Notes: generated by a model from the sequence alone, not told the origin. A stretch of DNA of 64,000 nucleotides from Methanospirillum lacunae (GCF_003173355.1 NZ_QGMY01000018.1:28514-92513); one strand, 5' to 3'; shown: positions 1 to 8,955, counted from the first letter of the stretch. Program-made: numbers and translations.

Positions 1-505
1 TGAGGGGTTATACGGCACGGATGTAGGAGGACATTGTGGGGTATTACTCAGGAGGTTTCCTGTCAGGGTTAGACAGGCAGGGTGTTTGGGTTTGTCCGTA
101 GCCCGCATGTTCTCCCTATGACATACATACGTTGTCTGAAACACCGTATAAAGGATTACGAGGAAACGAATATAACATAGTTTCATTGAAAATTACCATC
201 ACATCACTCACAAAAATATTTCCAATACTAAATGAGAGGCTGAATAAATTTTTTGACATGGACTACTCGTTGCATCTGGTTTCAGGCACTAAAATTTTGA
301 AACATGTTCATCATATTTTGCAACTCAATAAATGAAAGAAGACCTGATTTATTGTTGCAACCGGTTGCAACGAACTTTTTCCAATGGCTGACAAGACCTC
401 TTGCTATTCAAAAAAAAATGAGACAGAATTCAAACGCGGCACATCAAAAATAATATCTGACTACCTGTCTCGAATCTGATAACCAGAACCCCGACCTCCT
501 ACAGG
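1..505. other. Gene-poor left edge with a palindrome
   Basis: No convincing gene. Short open stretches run to the left edge on both strands within about the first 120 bases (plus-strand frame 2, and a minus-strand frame from an ATG at 108), so the 3' end of a neighbouring gene may be present, but neither translation is recognisable. A 67-codon TTG-started frame at 132-335 lacks a ribosome binding site and family signature. The one clear element is the 18-bp palindrome at 354-371. Confidence 0.4.
354..371. promoter_or_regulatory. 18-bp perfect palindrome
   Basis: GTTGCAACCGGTTGCAAC is its own reverse complement over all 18 bases. It lies in non-coding DNA downstream of the 506-1096 gene. A palindrome without a loop is more typical of a dimeric DNA-binding protein site than of a terminator. 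No partner gene is evident, so its role is unknown. Confidence 0.5.
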
Positions 506-1096
506 TCAGGCGGGTAAACTGGTATTCACCGGTTTTATATGCCCGATAATTTGTGGAGGGATAGATTCATAATATTGTTTGACTGCTTCAGGACCTTCCA
601 TGACCAGAATATAATGTCCAACCCCCCATCCAGGATATGTTATCGTTCCAATCACGGCTGCATCATCACTACCCCGGACGTATGTTTGGCGATATGCGGT
701 GTGATCCAGACTTTCTTCCCTTACAGGTTCTTTGGTTTGACAGATGCGAAATCCAAGTTGACTCATATACCTATTTTGAAATTGCTGGATTTCGTTGATA
801 CTCATAGGATCTGGACTATGCGTCAGAATATAGGTAAGCCGGGAATTCATATCAGGAGAGATAGCCTTGATGGTTACATCATCTGGTTTCACTGTCTCAT
901 TTGAATCCACAGAAACACTCCAACCTGCAGGCATATCTGCCTGAACCCATGATCTTGCCTCTGAAGGCTGCCACATTTCAGCGATTGAACTACAGGGGAT
1001 GAATCCCAATAATATTACCATAAACAGGAGAATACCCTTGATATTACAAAATCGTAGAATACCAGCAATTTTTTCGGGAAAAACCCTGAACCGCAT
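506..1096 (-). CDS. Secreted or membrane-anchored protein of unknown function
   Basis: A 196-residue protein. Residues about 20-40 form a hydrophobic segment (GILLFMVILLGFIPCSSIA) that reads as a signal peptide or an N-terminal anchor, so the rest should face outside the membrane. The exported part contains alternating polar and aromatic segments and a C-terminal half with YILVMEGPEAVKQYYESIP, which suggests a compact alpha/beta domain, but I do not recognise the family. The protein is encoded alone on the minus strand, divergent from cheC with a 400-base gap. An in-frame alternative start a little downstream is possible because the hydrophobic segment begins about 18 residues in. The coding assignment is good; the function is unknown. 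Confidence 0.7.
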   Translation of the reverse strand: MRFRVFPEKIAGILRFCNIKGILLFMVILLGFIPCSSIAEMWQPSEARSWVQADMPAGWSVSVDSNETVKPDDVTIKAISPDMNSRLTYILTHSPDPMSINEIQQFQNRYMSQLGFRICQTKEPVREESLDHTAYRQTYVRGSDDAAVIGTITYPGWGVGHYILVMEGPEAVKQYYESIPPQIIGHIKPVNTSLPA

Positions 1097-1501
1097 AAAT
1101 CATTTTTGTCACCGTGGGGTATACTCCTTGTGTCCATACAGAGCTCAAGGCATAAAGAAAAGTTTTCAATTATGTATATAGAATGTATCTCATCCGGGAT
1201 CGTATATGCTTCCTGAATTAATTTCTGACTATCACAACGAAACAATGTAATAAAGATAAAATTTTACTGCAGGTGGATCATTTCCCTCAATAGGATTTTT
1301 GAAAACTATATCGAAATATCAGTAATCCGGGATCATTTTTCAACATTGATCAGATTTAATTATTCAGTTCAACAATTAAAATAATTGAAACCGGAAAACC
1401 TTTTCCTGGAACACTACATTCTCTCTGACACTCAACAGAACAGATACGAACTTCACAGAATAGAACATAGGTAGTTTGGATATATAGAGACAGGAATACA
1501 T
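1097..1501. other. Intergenic region between divergent genes
   Basis: AT-rich spacer between the minus-strand secreted protein and cheC. It should hold both promoters. A TATA-like stretch (GGATATATAGAG) lies just before the cheC start. Short open frames here are spill-over from the divergent gene and show no signature. I see nothing else. Confidence 0.4.
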
Positions 1502-2155
1502 ATGACCTCAGAAGTATCAACTGACGGAACTATCCTTCTTTCAAAAGACCAATCAGAAGAGATCTGGGAACTTGGGAATGCAGGAGCACAGAATGCTGCT
1601 GCAGTGCTCTCAACCCTCCTTAACCAGAAGGTTACCATCAGTCTTCCTTCAATTTCGGTGGTGAACTTAAGCAATCTTCAGGAGCATATTGACGACACCC
1701 TTGCAGCGATGGTAATCTTTCAGATAAAAGGACAGGTAACAAGTGGAGGATCACTTGTTTTGCATGTCCCAAAACCTTCAATTCTCAGACTCTCCCATAT
1801 CATGCTTGGACAGCCTGAAAACGACAGGGAAATCGACGAGATGGATAAAAGCATGCTTCACGAGGTTGGCAACATCATGATGTCATCATATCTGGATGCC
1901 TGTGCCACTCTTCTCTCTATTATTCTCCTCCCGTCACCACCATCCATGACTATCGATATGGCACATGCTATCCTAGAATCTATCATCGCAACTCATGAGG
2001 TGGATGACAATGCAGACCAGGTTCTCTTCTTCAAAACCGAGATGAGTTGTGCAGATGAGGAGATAGATGCCGAATTATTTCTGCTTCCTAGCCATGCCCT
2101 TCTAAAAGAACTCCTCGAACGATTCAGAAAAGTCAGATCTGAAAATAAAGGATAA
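1502..2155 (+). CDS. cheC: Chemotaxis protein CheC (CheY-P phosphatase family)
   Basis: This 217-residue protein belongs to the CheC/CheX/FliY family, which dephosphorylates phospho-CheY and, in archaea, helps reset the motility switch. Both family motifs with the E-x-x-N core are present: ELGNAGAQNAA near residue 27 and HEVGNIMMSSY near residue 120, each followed about 20 residues later by a proline. Having two active-site motifs fits an active CheC. The length matches the family (about 200 residues). It is a cytoplasmic protein with no membrane segment. No che operon adjoins it; the nearest chemotaxis gene is the chemoreceptor at 12792-15023. CheC proteins usually pair with CheD, which is not in this window. 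The start follows a TATA-like AT stretch by about 25 bases, so the leader is short. Confidence 0.88.
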   Translation: MTSEVSTDGTILLSKDQSEEIWELGNAGAQNAAAVLSTLLNQKVTISLPSISVVNLSNLQEHIDDTLAAMVIFQIKGQVTSGGSLVLHVPKPSILRLSHIMLGQPENDREIDEMDKSMLHEVGNIMMSSYLDACATLLSIILLPSPPSMTIDMAHAILESIIATHEVDDNADQVLFFKTEMSCADEEIDAELFLLPSHALLKELLERFRKVRSENKG

Positions 2156-2182
2156 CAGATATACAGATTATCAGAAAGCCAA

Positions 2183-2488
2183 TCAGCTCTGACCCAGTCG
2201 GCCACATGAGGGATACCCTGACCGCGAACAGGCTTTCTGACATCCTAGTTTCTGTCCCTGACAACCAACTGATCCACCTAATTGACATCTGGCAGAGATC
2301 TGATCATCATTTTTACAGCACTTTGATTCTCCAAACGCCTTTCCACTTGAGGTATACTTTTTCTGGATTTTTTCTGTATCAACCGCTTTTACTGGAATAA
2401 GAGAACTGGCAATGATCCAGCCGACGACTGCAACTACAAGGAGTAGACCGACAATAATGAGAATCCGGTCGGTTTTATGTTGTTCCAT
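2183..2488 (-). CDS. Small membrane-anchored cysteine-rich protein
   Basis: A 101-residue protein with a short charged N-terminus, one strongly hydrophobic segment at about residues 9-31 and then an exported or cytosolic tail. The tail carries seven cysteines (positions 57, 58, 68, 76, 83, 87 and 95) in under 40 residues, which is unusual and suggests disulfides or metal binding. The N-terminal half is clearly protein-like. The Cys-rich half is lower in complexity, and I considered that it might be frameshifted, but no stop or homopolymer break supports that. The gene is convergent with cheC (27-base gap). Function unknown. Confidence 0.5.
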   Translation of the reverse strand: MEQHKTDRILIIVGLLLVVAVVGWIIASSLIPVKAVDTEKIQKKYTSSGKAFGESKCCKNDDQISARCQLGGSVGCQGQKLGCQKACSRSGYPSCGRLGQS

Positions 2489-2637
2489 AGTATTAATCTA
2501 TGAAAGGCTATGCAAAAGCATTTGTCGTAGACTGAGCTACACATTGAATGTCTGCATAACACCCGGATTCCTGTTCGATTAGCCACAGAACACTTACCCG
2601 GGGGAGACTACAAACATTCTCTTTTATCCAGGACAAT

Positions 2638-2644
2638 AAAAAAA
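2638..2644 (-). terminator. Oligo-T terminator after the DUF4013 gene
   Basis: Seven T residues in the transcribed minus strand begin four bases after the stop codon of the DUF4013 gene. Archaeal RNA polymerase commonly terminates at such runs. There is no convincing hairpin before it. Confidence 0.45.
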
Positions 2645-2647
2645 GGG

Positions 2648-3328
2648 TTACTGGTTACCACTCTCATACACGAGAGCCAGGTACCGTGCTTCAAAGATGG
2701 TGAATACAACCGAAACAAAGAACATGATAATAAATCCAAGATATGGAATTTCCGTAACGAGATTAAAGAAAATGCCTACTACAAAACTTATTACCCACAG
2801 AACAACTGAAGCAAGAAGATATGAACCCCACCCAATCTCACGAATAGTTTGCAGAATTGCTGAGAAATTGAATGCTTCCATGAAAGATTCTGTTCGTGCC
2901 ATTCGTATAATCCCAATGGATGAGATGAGGACGGTAATAATTCCCAGGATGAATATGAGAAGGCTACTACCAATTATTGGGAATATGTAGGGTGCAAGAT
3001 CATGTAAATTAAAATGAAATTCACCGCCGGCGGCAATCTTGGAGAAGATACTCATGCCAATGGCCATGAAAGAAACTACTGTGACAATGAGGACCGGAAT
3101 AAAGTACACACAGATTGCTACGAGGTACTTCAGACCATTCACAAAGAGTTTTCCAAAGTTCTCTACCTCTGGTGGAGGAGTCTTTCCCCGGTAAATCTCT
3201 AGTGTATATCCCATCATGAGAGGGAAGATGATCGACATAATGGTAAGAAGAATCCACCGTTTCCACTGCTGCCATACCGACTCTTTCGTATAATCGATTG
3301 AGTCCCGAATTGCTGATCCAATATCCAT
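2648..3328 (-). CDS. DUF4013 family polytopic membrane protein
   Basis: A 226-residue integral membrane protein with about five or six hydrophobic helices. It starts with the MDIGSAIRDSIDYTKE-type N-terminus, followed by WKRWILLTIMSIIFPLMMGY, that I associate with DUF4013 proteins, which are common in methanogens. Two glycine-rich helix pairs (residues about 60-140) and a C-terminal pair (about 170-222) repeat the same pattern. The biochemical role of the family is not known. It is transcribed alone on the minus strand, back to back with the PadR operon, with a 236-base divergent promoter region between them. An oligo-T run follows the stop. I am confident about membrane topology, fairly confident about the family. 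Confidence 0.75.
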   Translation of the reverse strand: MDIGSAIRDSIDYTKESVWQQWKRWILLTIMSIIFPLMMGYTLEIYRGKTPPPEVENFGKLFVNGLKYLVAICVYFIPVLIVTVVSFMAIGMSIFSKIAAGGEFHFNLHDLAPYIFPIIGSSLLIFILGIITVLISSIGIIRMARTESFMEAFNFSAILQTIREIGWGSYLLASVVLWVISFVVGIFFNLVTEIPYLGFIIMFFVSVVFTIFEARYLALVYESGNQ

Positions 3329-3460
3329 AATGCTCTACCATCCGAAGTTTTGTATGACTGACATTTAATGATATTCTATCAGGAACAGGATAATTCGGAA
3401 GAAGATACCGAAATTAAGCCCACAAATCATTTAATATCAGTAAGTACAAGGATTATTCAC

Positions 3461-3479
3461 TATCTTTCAATGCAAGATA
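3461..3479. promoter_or_regulatory. Inverted repeat at the likely PadR-operon transcription start
   Basis: TATCTT at 3461-3466 and AAGATA at 3474-3479 form a perfect 6-bp inverted repeat with a 7-base spacer. A TATA-like stretch (TTTAATATC) lies about 25 bases upstream, so the repeat should sit on the transcription start, where an archaeal repressor would block polymerase. Autoregulation by the PadR protein at 3565 is the obvious hypothesis. Confidence 0.35.
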
Positions 3480-3564
3480 CTACTAAAATGATGGAACCTG
3501 TCACTAATCAGAATTATGAAACAAAAAAGCCGTTCTTCGGGGATGCGCATGAAGGGAGAAACCG

Positions 3565-3891
3565 ATGAACGCGCAATTTAAGAAAGGCGTTCTGGAGATG
3601 TGTGTGCTGGTGTTACTTGGCGAAAAAGATCGGTATGGATATGAACTGGTCCAGGATATCTCACATCGGTTCGAGATATCAGAAGGGAGTATTTATCCAC
3701 TGCTTAGGCGCCTTCGAGATGAGGGGAATGTTGTTACATACCTTCAGGAATCTGCAGAAGGTCCGGCACGAAAGTATTACTCTCTCACGGCAAAGGGCGG
3801 GATAATCAGAGATGAACTTGTTGCTGAATGGCAGGAGTTCATTGTTGCAGTTAACGGCCTGCTGGAAGGGGTGAGTCATGCAGAAGGATGA
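3565..3891 (+). CDS. PadR family transcriptional regulator
   Basis: A 108-residue winged-helix DNA-binding protein of the PadR family. The diagnostic pattern is complete: [20 protein letters not shown], then [17 protein letters not shown] and the wing with [13 protein letters not shown]. PadR proteins are usually dimeric repressors that sense small molecules or envelope stress and control the adjacent transport genes. This one heads a seven-gene co-directional run (to 8831) and overlaps the next gene by 14 bases, so translation is probably coupled. A GGGAG sequence precedes the ATG. The inverted repeat at 3461-3479 may be its own operator. PadR followed by a HAAS-domain DUF1700 protein is a recurrent pairing, which supports both calls. 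Confidence 0.92.
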   Translation: MNAQFKKGVLEMCVLVLLGEKDRYGYELVQDISHRFEISEGSIYPLLRRLRDEGNVVTYLQESAEGPARKYYSLTAKGGIIRDELVAEWQEFIVAVNGLLEGVSHAEG

Positions 3892-4459
3892 GTACTTATC
3901 GCAACTCAGGCAGGCGATACGAGCCCTCCCCGAGGATGAACAGGAAGAGATCCTTGCAGATTATGATGAACACTTCAGGATGGGGATCACGGAAGGGAGA
4001 ACCGAAGTAGAGATAGCATCGGCACTCGGGGATCCCAGATCAATTGGAAAAGAGTACGCAGCAGTCTCTCTTGTAAACCGTGCCGAAGAGAGCCCTTCTG
4101 CCAGAGGCATTGGCAGGGCTGTTCTTGCAACTGTTGGTCTCGGGCTGTTCAACCTGTTTGTAGTCTTTCTCCCGTTCCTGATCCTGGTACTTATGATCGT
4201 CCTTATCCTGATCATTGGATTCTCAATCGCATGTGCCGGCCCATTTCTGGCTGGATATGCTGTGCTGATCCTTATCGGGGTTCTGCCTATGCAACTGGAT
4301 ACACCTCCTCTGGCAGCAGTATTCTTTGGGATTGGACTTACTTCAGCAGGCCTTCTCATGATCGCACTCGATTATTGGTTAACAAGGATCTGCTACCGCC
4401 AAACAATCAGATACCTTCGGTGGAATATTGAAGTAATTTCAGGGAAGGAGACGTTATGA
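3878..4459 (+). CDS. HAAS-domain (DUF1700 family) membrane protein
   Basis: A 193-residue protein with an N-terminal cytoplasmic HAAS-type helical domain (residues about 1-65: [20 protein letters not shown] and DYDEHF, then [12 protein letters not shown]), followed by three or four transmembrane segments (about 80-175). This is the DUF1700 architecture, which typically sits between a PadR regulator and a DUF4097 protein and is thought to act as a membrane partner or sensor for the regulator. It overlaps padR by 14 bases and the next gene by 4 bases (ATGA), so the three are translationally coupled. The catalytic role, if any, is unknown. Confidence 0.85.
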   Translation: MQKDEYLSQLRQAIRALPEDEQEEILADYDEHFRMGITEGRTEVEIASALGDPRSIGKEYAAVSLVNRAEESPSARGIGRAVLATVGLGLFNLFVVFLPFLILVLMIVLILIIGFSIACAGPFLAGYAVLILIGVLPMQLDTPPLAAVFFGIGLTSAGLLMIALDYWLTRICYRQTIRYLRWNIEVISGKETL

Positions 4460-5226
4460 ACACTGGAATCAGATTCCCACCCCTCAGGCAGATTATCATC
4501 TGGCTACTCATCATAACAGTAGTATCCTTCGCCATCGGAGCGATTATCGCAGGCATTGAAGGAAATTCTTACAGATCAAAATACCAATCCAACGTCACTC
4601 CGGTTGAAATTGAATCAGGAACGATCAATCATGCAATCGTAGCCTTGGAGATGGACTCCGGGAGTATCAACCTCTCTGAAGATCAATTTACCAGTCTCAT
4701 ATCAGGTAACATATCAGGAGTGCATGCCCAGAAAGGACCTGATATCTCGTACAAAATCACGGATGAGATCGGCCATATGAACATGAAACAGGAGTCATCC
4801 ATGTGGCTTGATCCCATATCAAAAGAGGATCAGTGGAATCTTACCCTTGGGCAGAAAGTACCGACTTCACTCTCGATCATGATGAATACCGGTGATCTTC
4901 GAATAAAGCCAGGAAATGCGAATCTGACCGACCTTTCGATCAAACAGAGTACCGGGGATCTCACCCTCGATCTCTCTGAATGGAAAGGGACCCACCTTAT
5001 GGGATCCATTGACGAAGGGATAGGAAGCATGACAATTATTCTTCCTGCATATGCCTCAATTGCAACTCATGTTGAGAATGGCATCGGGAGCAGAAGCATA
5101 TTAGGGCTTGACGGAGAGAAAGGCACGTATTACCATACCGTTCAGGATCGTCAGGCACCGGTGATCTCACTATCTGTAAACCAGGGAATCGGAGATCTCA
5201 CCATGAAGGTAGTACATGAATCCTGA
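4456..5226 (+). CDS. DUF4097-like membrane-anchored beta-helix protein
   Basis: A 256-residue protein with one N-terminal transmembrane helix (residues about 13-33) and an external domain built from short repeated beta strands. Segments such as MDSGSINLSEDQF, NTGDLRIKPGNANLTDLSIK and EGIGSMTIILPAYASI repeat the pattern glycine, short strand, hydrophobic turn. This is typical of the DUF4097 / LiaF-like C-terminal folds found in envelope-stress operons. It lies directly after the HAAS-domain protein with an ATGA overlap, as in many bacterial PadR-DUF1700-DUF4097 operons. It probably senses or scaffolds at the cell surface. The exact function is inferred from context only. Confidence 0.75.
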   Translation: MNTGIRFPPLRQIIIWLLIITVVSFAIGAIIAGIEGNSYRSKYQSNVTPVEIESGTINHAIVALEMDSGSINLSEDQFTSLISGNISGVHAQKGPDISYKITDEIGHMNMKQESSMWLDPISKEDQWNLTLGQKVPTSLSIMMNTGDLRIKPGNANLTDLSIKQSTGDLTLDLSEWKGTHLMGSIDEGIGSMTIILPAYASIATHVENGIGSRSILGLDGEKGTYYHTVQDRQAPVISLSVNQGIGDLTMKVVHES

Positions 5227-5271
5227 ATATCTGGAGGATATTCTCCTCAAAAAACTCACGATGGAGAATAT

Positions 5272-5577
5272 ATGACCGATCCGGTAGTCAAAGCAGGAGT
5301 CCTGATAATCCTACTCATACTCCTGACCTTTGTCTGGACGTATCCCCTGTACAGGGCCGAAATCAAGAGGGACATACGGTTCCTCTCATTCAAGGCGTTT
5401 GTACATATCACCACCGCACTAGTGCTGTTCGGGCTTGCAGTTGCTAACTGGAATCTTGACGCCTCTCATGTGCTGAATATGATATGCGGCGTTTTCCTCC
5501 TGCACGAAGGTGTTGTAACGATATTGAACATGTACGAAGATATGAAAAGATTACCAATCCGGGAGAAAGGCATGTAG
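5272..5577 (+). CDS. Small three-helix membrane protein
   Basis: A 101-residue integral membrane protein with three hydrophobic segments (about residues 7-25, 43-62 and 66-88) and a positively charged tail. It starts 45 bases after the DUF4097 gene and is in the same direction, so it is probably part of the operon. The sequence carries no motif I recognise. A short cytoplasmic loop YRAEIKRDIRF lies between helices 1 and 2. It could be a subunit of the transporter encoded downstream. Confidence 0.7.
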   Translation: MTDPVVKAGVLIILLILLTFVWTYPLYRAEIKRDIRFLSFKAFVHITTALVLFGLAVANWNLDASHVLNMICGVFLLHEGVVTILNMYEDMKRLPIREKGM

Positions 5578-5647
5578 TCATGCTGTATCATCCACCCTTT
5601 AAGAAACGACAATTGACCATCACAATTCAAACATCTATCAAAGATCT

Positions 5648-6913
5648 ATGATCAGAAAGAATTCAAATCGCTGCACTATATCATGGAAATTCGCCTTGTT
5701 TATCCTGTGTGGGCTGATACTAATCAATCTACCCGCTTCAGCCGCAGGTGACACACCCCAGGTACCATCGGTGATCATCCAAGATTACAAAGTTACGCCT
5801 ACAGTTCTTACACCGGGAGAGAAAGGAACACTTACAGTTACATTAAAATCAGTAACTTCAGGAACAAAAACAAGTTCAGTCACATCAGGGAGTGATACAA
5901 CTTCACTCAGTTCACCGGTGATTCCTTACATCGATTCTGTCACATTCAAAAGTAAGGATATTGACCTCCTCAGTACAGACTCTAAATTTGAAGGAAACAT
6001 CGGACCTGATCAGGCGATACCGGTAACATTCTACATTCAGGCACCCCAGAAAACCGGTTTGTATTTCCCTGAGATCTGGATTCGGGTACGGGACGGGCAG
6101 AGCCTTAAATATCCGGTTCCAGTCAACGTCGGCACCCAACTCTCTGTCCTTCGAACACCCACTCTCTCACTGGAAAACTCATTCCCATCCATGGTCAAAC
6201 CGGGAACAAAGATCGACGGCAATATCACAATAAAAAATGAAGGTTCAAGTCAGGCTGACAACATTCAGGTAATGATAAACGGAACCCCTCCATCTGTTAT
6301 TGCATCAGGAATCAGTTCATTCCAGATAGAACAACTCGCAGCTGGCCAGTCAGTTACCCGTGATCTCTCTCTGCTCGTGGACAAAAATATTCAGGCAGGA
6401 CTTGTGGAAGTCCCTGTCAGAATGAAATATGCCCAGATTGATGGCTCATCTGTAGAACAACTTGGCAGCATAGGTATCGACGTCAGGGGAAATGCTGAAC
6501 TCGGAATCACTGCAGTTGAGACCACCCCAAGCAGAGTCTCACAGAAACAGGCATTCGATCTGATGATACGGGTGCAGAACACCGGAACTGGTGATGCAAA
6601 GGCTGTCTCGGCAAAGATCGATCTGCCGATTGTCGGAACTAAAGAGGCATTTGTCGGAAAGATAAAACCTGGAAACGATGCTCCGGCAACCTTTATCCTT
6701 GAAGGAGCACCGGCTGGGGATTACAAGTACAAGGCTATAATAACCTGGACCGATGACTGGGGAGAGCACTCATTCACCCGTGAACTTTCACAAGGCATTC
6801 CGGGATCTGATGATTCAGGCTCAACAATACTAGGTGTTATCATTCTGGTCGTTATCGGTGCTGGAGTTTTCTGGTACTGGCGCAGGAAGAATAACCCGGA
6901 TGAGATGGAATGA
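5648..6913 (+). CDS. Exported COG1361-like protein with CARDB-type domains and a C-terminal anchor
   Basis: A 421-residue surface protein with a signal peptide (residues about 12-33), three immunoglobulin-like beta domains and a single C-terminal transmembrane helix (about 393-412) followed by a basic tail RRKNN. The repeated pattern of the type VKPGTKIDGNITIKNEGSSQA and VSQKQAFDLMIRVQNTGTGDA is characteristic of NPCBM/CARDB-like domains in archaeal COG1361 (S-layer-like) proteins. In many archaea a COG1361 protein precedes a MacB-type ABC transporter, as here: it overlaps the permease gene by 4 bases (ATGA). It may act as the external adaptor of that transporter. The family is well supported; the adaptor role is inferred. 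Confidence 0.82.
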   Translation: MIRKNSNRCTISWKFALFILCGLILINLPASAAGDTPQVPSVIIQDYKVTPTVLTPGEKGTLTVTLKSVTSGTKTSSVTSGSDTTSLSSPVIPYIDSVTFKSKDIDLLSTDSKFEGNIGPDQAIPVTFYIQAPQKTGLYFPEIWIRVRDGQSLKYPVPVNVGTQLSVLRTPTLSLENSFPSMVKPGTKIDGNITIKNEGSSQADNIQVMINGTPPSVIASGISSFQIEQLAAGQSVTRDLSLLVDKNIQAGLVEVPVRMKYAQIDGSSVEQLGSIGIDVRGNAELGITAVETTPSRVSQKQAFDLMIRVQNTGTGDAKAVSAKIDLPIVGTKEAFVGKIKPGNDAPATFILEGAPAGDYKYKAIITWTDDWGEHSFTRELSQGIPGSDDSGSTILGVIILVVIGAGVFWYWRRKNNPDEME

Positions 6914-8118
6914 GTCTGCAGCACCTGAAAGTATCATTCTTCCTCGCTATCCGGGGATTATCACGGGGAAGCAGAGGAAGTCTCTACCTCTCCATCCTCA
7001 TCATCGCGATGGTCTTTACAAACATGATCTTCATGTCCTCTATCATCATGGGGGTCATCAAGAATTCTGAGCGATCGATCATAGAGTACCAGACCGGCAA
7101 CATTCTTGTCGAAACTAAAGATAATGAGCAGTACATCGAGGACGTGAGTAGTCTTTTAGATAAACTAAACAGGATTCCCGGAGTCATCAGGGCATCAGCC
7201 CATTATTCGATGGGAGCTACACTAAAAAATGAGGGAAACCGGATAGGAGGAACTGTCACTGCGATTCGTCCTGATGACGAGCGTATGGTTACCGGGACCT
7301 GGAAAAAGATGAAAGAAGGAGAATACCTCTCTGATGGTGAGACAGGTGAGGTAATCATTGGTATCCAGACAGCCGGTCACAAAGACAAGAATGAGGATAT
7401 GGGTTCCTCACTTGGATATGTCAGAACCGGAGACCCGGTCACCATCGAATATACAAACGGGGTAACCCGTGAATATCGAGTAAAAGGGATCTTTGAGACC
7501 CGTTCTTATCAGGCAGATATGGATGTCTTTGTCACCTGGAACGAGATGGAGAGTGTACTTGGCCATCCGATTGACAGATCTACCGGCCTCATCATAAAAA
7601 CCTCGCCTGATCTTCCTGAAGCACAGGTTAAGCAGACAATCTTACGGTTTGGAGTCCAGGAGAAGGTAAAGACATGGCAGGATCTTCTTGAAGAAGCATT
7701 TGGCAGGGCAATTCAGAGTTTTTCAATTATCAACAGTGTTACCGTTATCGTCAGCCTGGTCATCGCTATCGTAGTTCTCTTTATCGTCATCATGATCAAG
7801 ACCTTGAACAGTCGTCGCCAGATCGGTGTTCTCAAGGCAATCGGTGTTGAAAAGAGTATCATCATCAACAACTACCTTTTCCAGGTTCTCCTGCTCACGA
7901 CTGCCGGTACCATCCTTGGAGTCTGCATTGTTGAGGGAATGGTCGGACTGCTCACTTTATACCCAATCAAATTCCCTGACGGCGATGTCACCCCCTATGC
8001 CAGCGCTTCAGATCTCATCACAAACACAATCCTACTCTACATTGCGGCAGCCATTGCCGGGTATATACCAGCATGGCGTGTGGCAAGTGAGGACATAATG
8101 ACTGCAATGCGGGCCTGA
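6910..8118 (+). CDS. MacB/LolE-type ABC transporter permease
   Basis: A 402-residue permease with an N-terminal transmembrane helix (residues about 21-44), a large external periplasmic-core-like domain (about 50-265) and three C-terminal helices of the FtsX type (about 275-300, 325-345 and 370-390). The signature segment before the last helices is LNSRRQIGVLKAIGVEKSII. These four-helix transporters do not form a channel; they use ATP hydrolysis to do mechanical work on envelope substrates. The ATPase gene follows after 2 bases, and the upstream COG1361 protein overlaps its start, so the three genes form one unit. The substrate is unknown. Confidence 0.9.
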   Translation: MSLQHLKVSFFLAIRGLSRGSRGSLYLSILIIAMVFTNMIFMSSIIMGVIKNSERSIIEYQTGNILVETKDNEQYIEDVSSLLDKLNRIPGVIRASAHYSMGATLKNEGNRIGGTVTAIRPDDERMVTGTWKKMKEGEYLSDGETGEVIIGIQTAGHKDKNEDMGSSLGYVRTGDPVTIEYTNGVTREYRVKGIFETRSYQADMDVFVTWNEMESVLGHPIDRSTGLIIKTSPDLPEAQVKQTILRFGVQEKVKTWQDLLEEAFGRAIQSFSIINSVTVIVSLVIAIVVLFIVIMIKTLNSRRQIGVLKAIGVEKSIIINNYLFQVLLLTTAGTILGVCIVEGMVGLLTLYPIKFPDGDVTPYASASDLITNTILLYIAAAIAGYIPAWRVASEDIMTAMRA

Positions 8119-8120
8119 TT

Positions 8121-8831
8121 ATGATCGAGATAACGGACCTCTCAAAAGTATATGAAATGGGAAAAGTGACTGTTGACGCTCTCAAGAACGTAACCCTCTC
8201 TATCAAAAAGGGTGAATTTGTCGGGATCATGGGTGCATCAGGATCAGGCAAATCAACACTTCTTCACATGATTGGCCTTCTCGATACACCAACAAGTGGG
8301 AAGATCCTTATCGGTGGCATAGATGTATCAACTCTTACAGAGCAACAGAAATCCAGATTCAGGTTGAAGAGACTCGGGTATGTTTTTCAGGATTATGCCC
8401 TGATGCCTGAACTAACCGTGGAGGAGAATGTCTACCTCACATCTATGGTAAGGGGTACCAGCGAGAAAGAGTACCTGTCCCAGACAAAGGAGATTTTAAC
8501 GCGTGTCGGACTTTGGCATCGCCACAATGCCCTGCAGAGTGAACTATCAGGCGGTCAGCAGCAAAGGGTTTCTATCGCTCGTGCTGTTGTAAACAGACCT
8601 GAAATCCTGTTTGCTGATGAACCCTGTGCAAACCTGGATACAGAAAGCTCCAGAAACGTGCTTGATCTCTTTAGACAGATCAATCATGAGCTCCAACAGA
8701 CAATCGTGATGGTCTCTCATGAAGAGTGGCACATGGAATACTTCGACCGGGTGATCATCCTGCGTGACGGGAAAATAATTTCTGATGGTCCGCCAGTACT
8801 CCATGAACGGACAAGTACCCTTCAATCTTGA
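8121..8831 (+). CDS. MacB/LolD-type ABC transporter ATP-binding protein
   Basis: A 236-residue ATPase with all expected motifs: Walker A GASGSGKSTLL (residues about 37-47), Q-loop FQDYALMPELTV, signature LSGGQQQR, Walker B ILFADEPCANLD and the switch histidine in VSHEEWH. It pairs with the permease directly upstream (2-base gap) and is the last gene of the PadR-headed run. The ATPase should sit on the cytoplasmic face and drive the MacB/LolE-type permease. Nothing is missing from the catalytic set, so the transporter is probably active. Confidence 0.93.
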   Translation: MIEITDLSKVYEMGKVTVDALKNVTLSIKKGEFVGIMGASGSGKSTLLHMIGLLDTPTSGKILIGGIDVSTLTEQQKSRFRLKRLGYVFQDYALMPELTVEENVYLTSMVRGTSEKEYLSQTKEILTRVGLWHRHNALQSELSGGQQQRVSIARAVVNRPEILFADEPCANLDTESSRNVLDLFRQINHELQQTIVMVSHEEWHMEYFDRVIILRDGKIISDGPPVLHERTSTLQS

Positions 8832-8955
8832 AACGCGGGATATTGAGCATACCCACTTTTTTCATTCATATACTAAAATAAAGAAAGCATCGCAATTTTA
8901 CATCGATTTGATAATAATCATATTAAAGGGACAGATGCAACATGAAGTGGTTATT

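Noticed and set aside
132..335. 67-codon plus-strand frame with a TTG start
   Set aside because: No ribosome binding site, low-complexity AT-rich translation and no recognisable pattern.
3368..3568. 66-codon frame whose stop overlaps the PadR start (ATGA)
   Set aside because: It spans the likely TATA box and operator of the operon and its translation is not protein-like; the overlap is probably chance.
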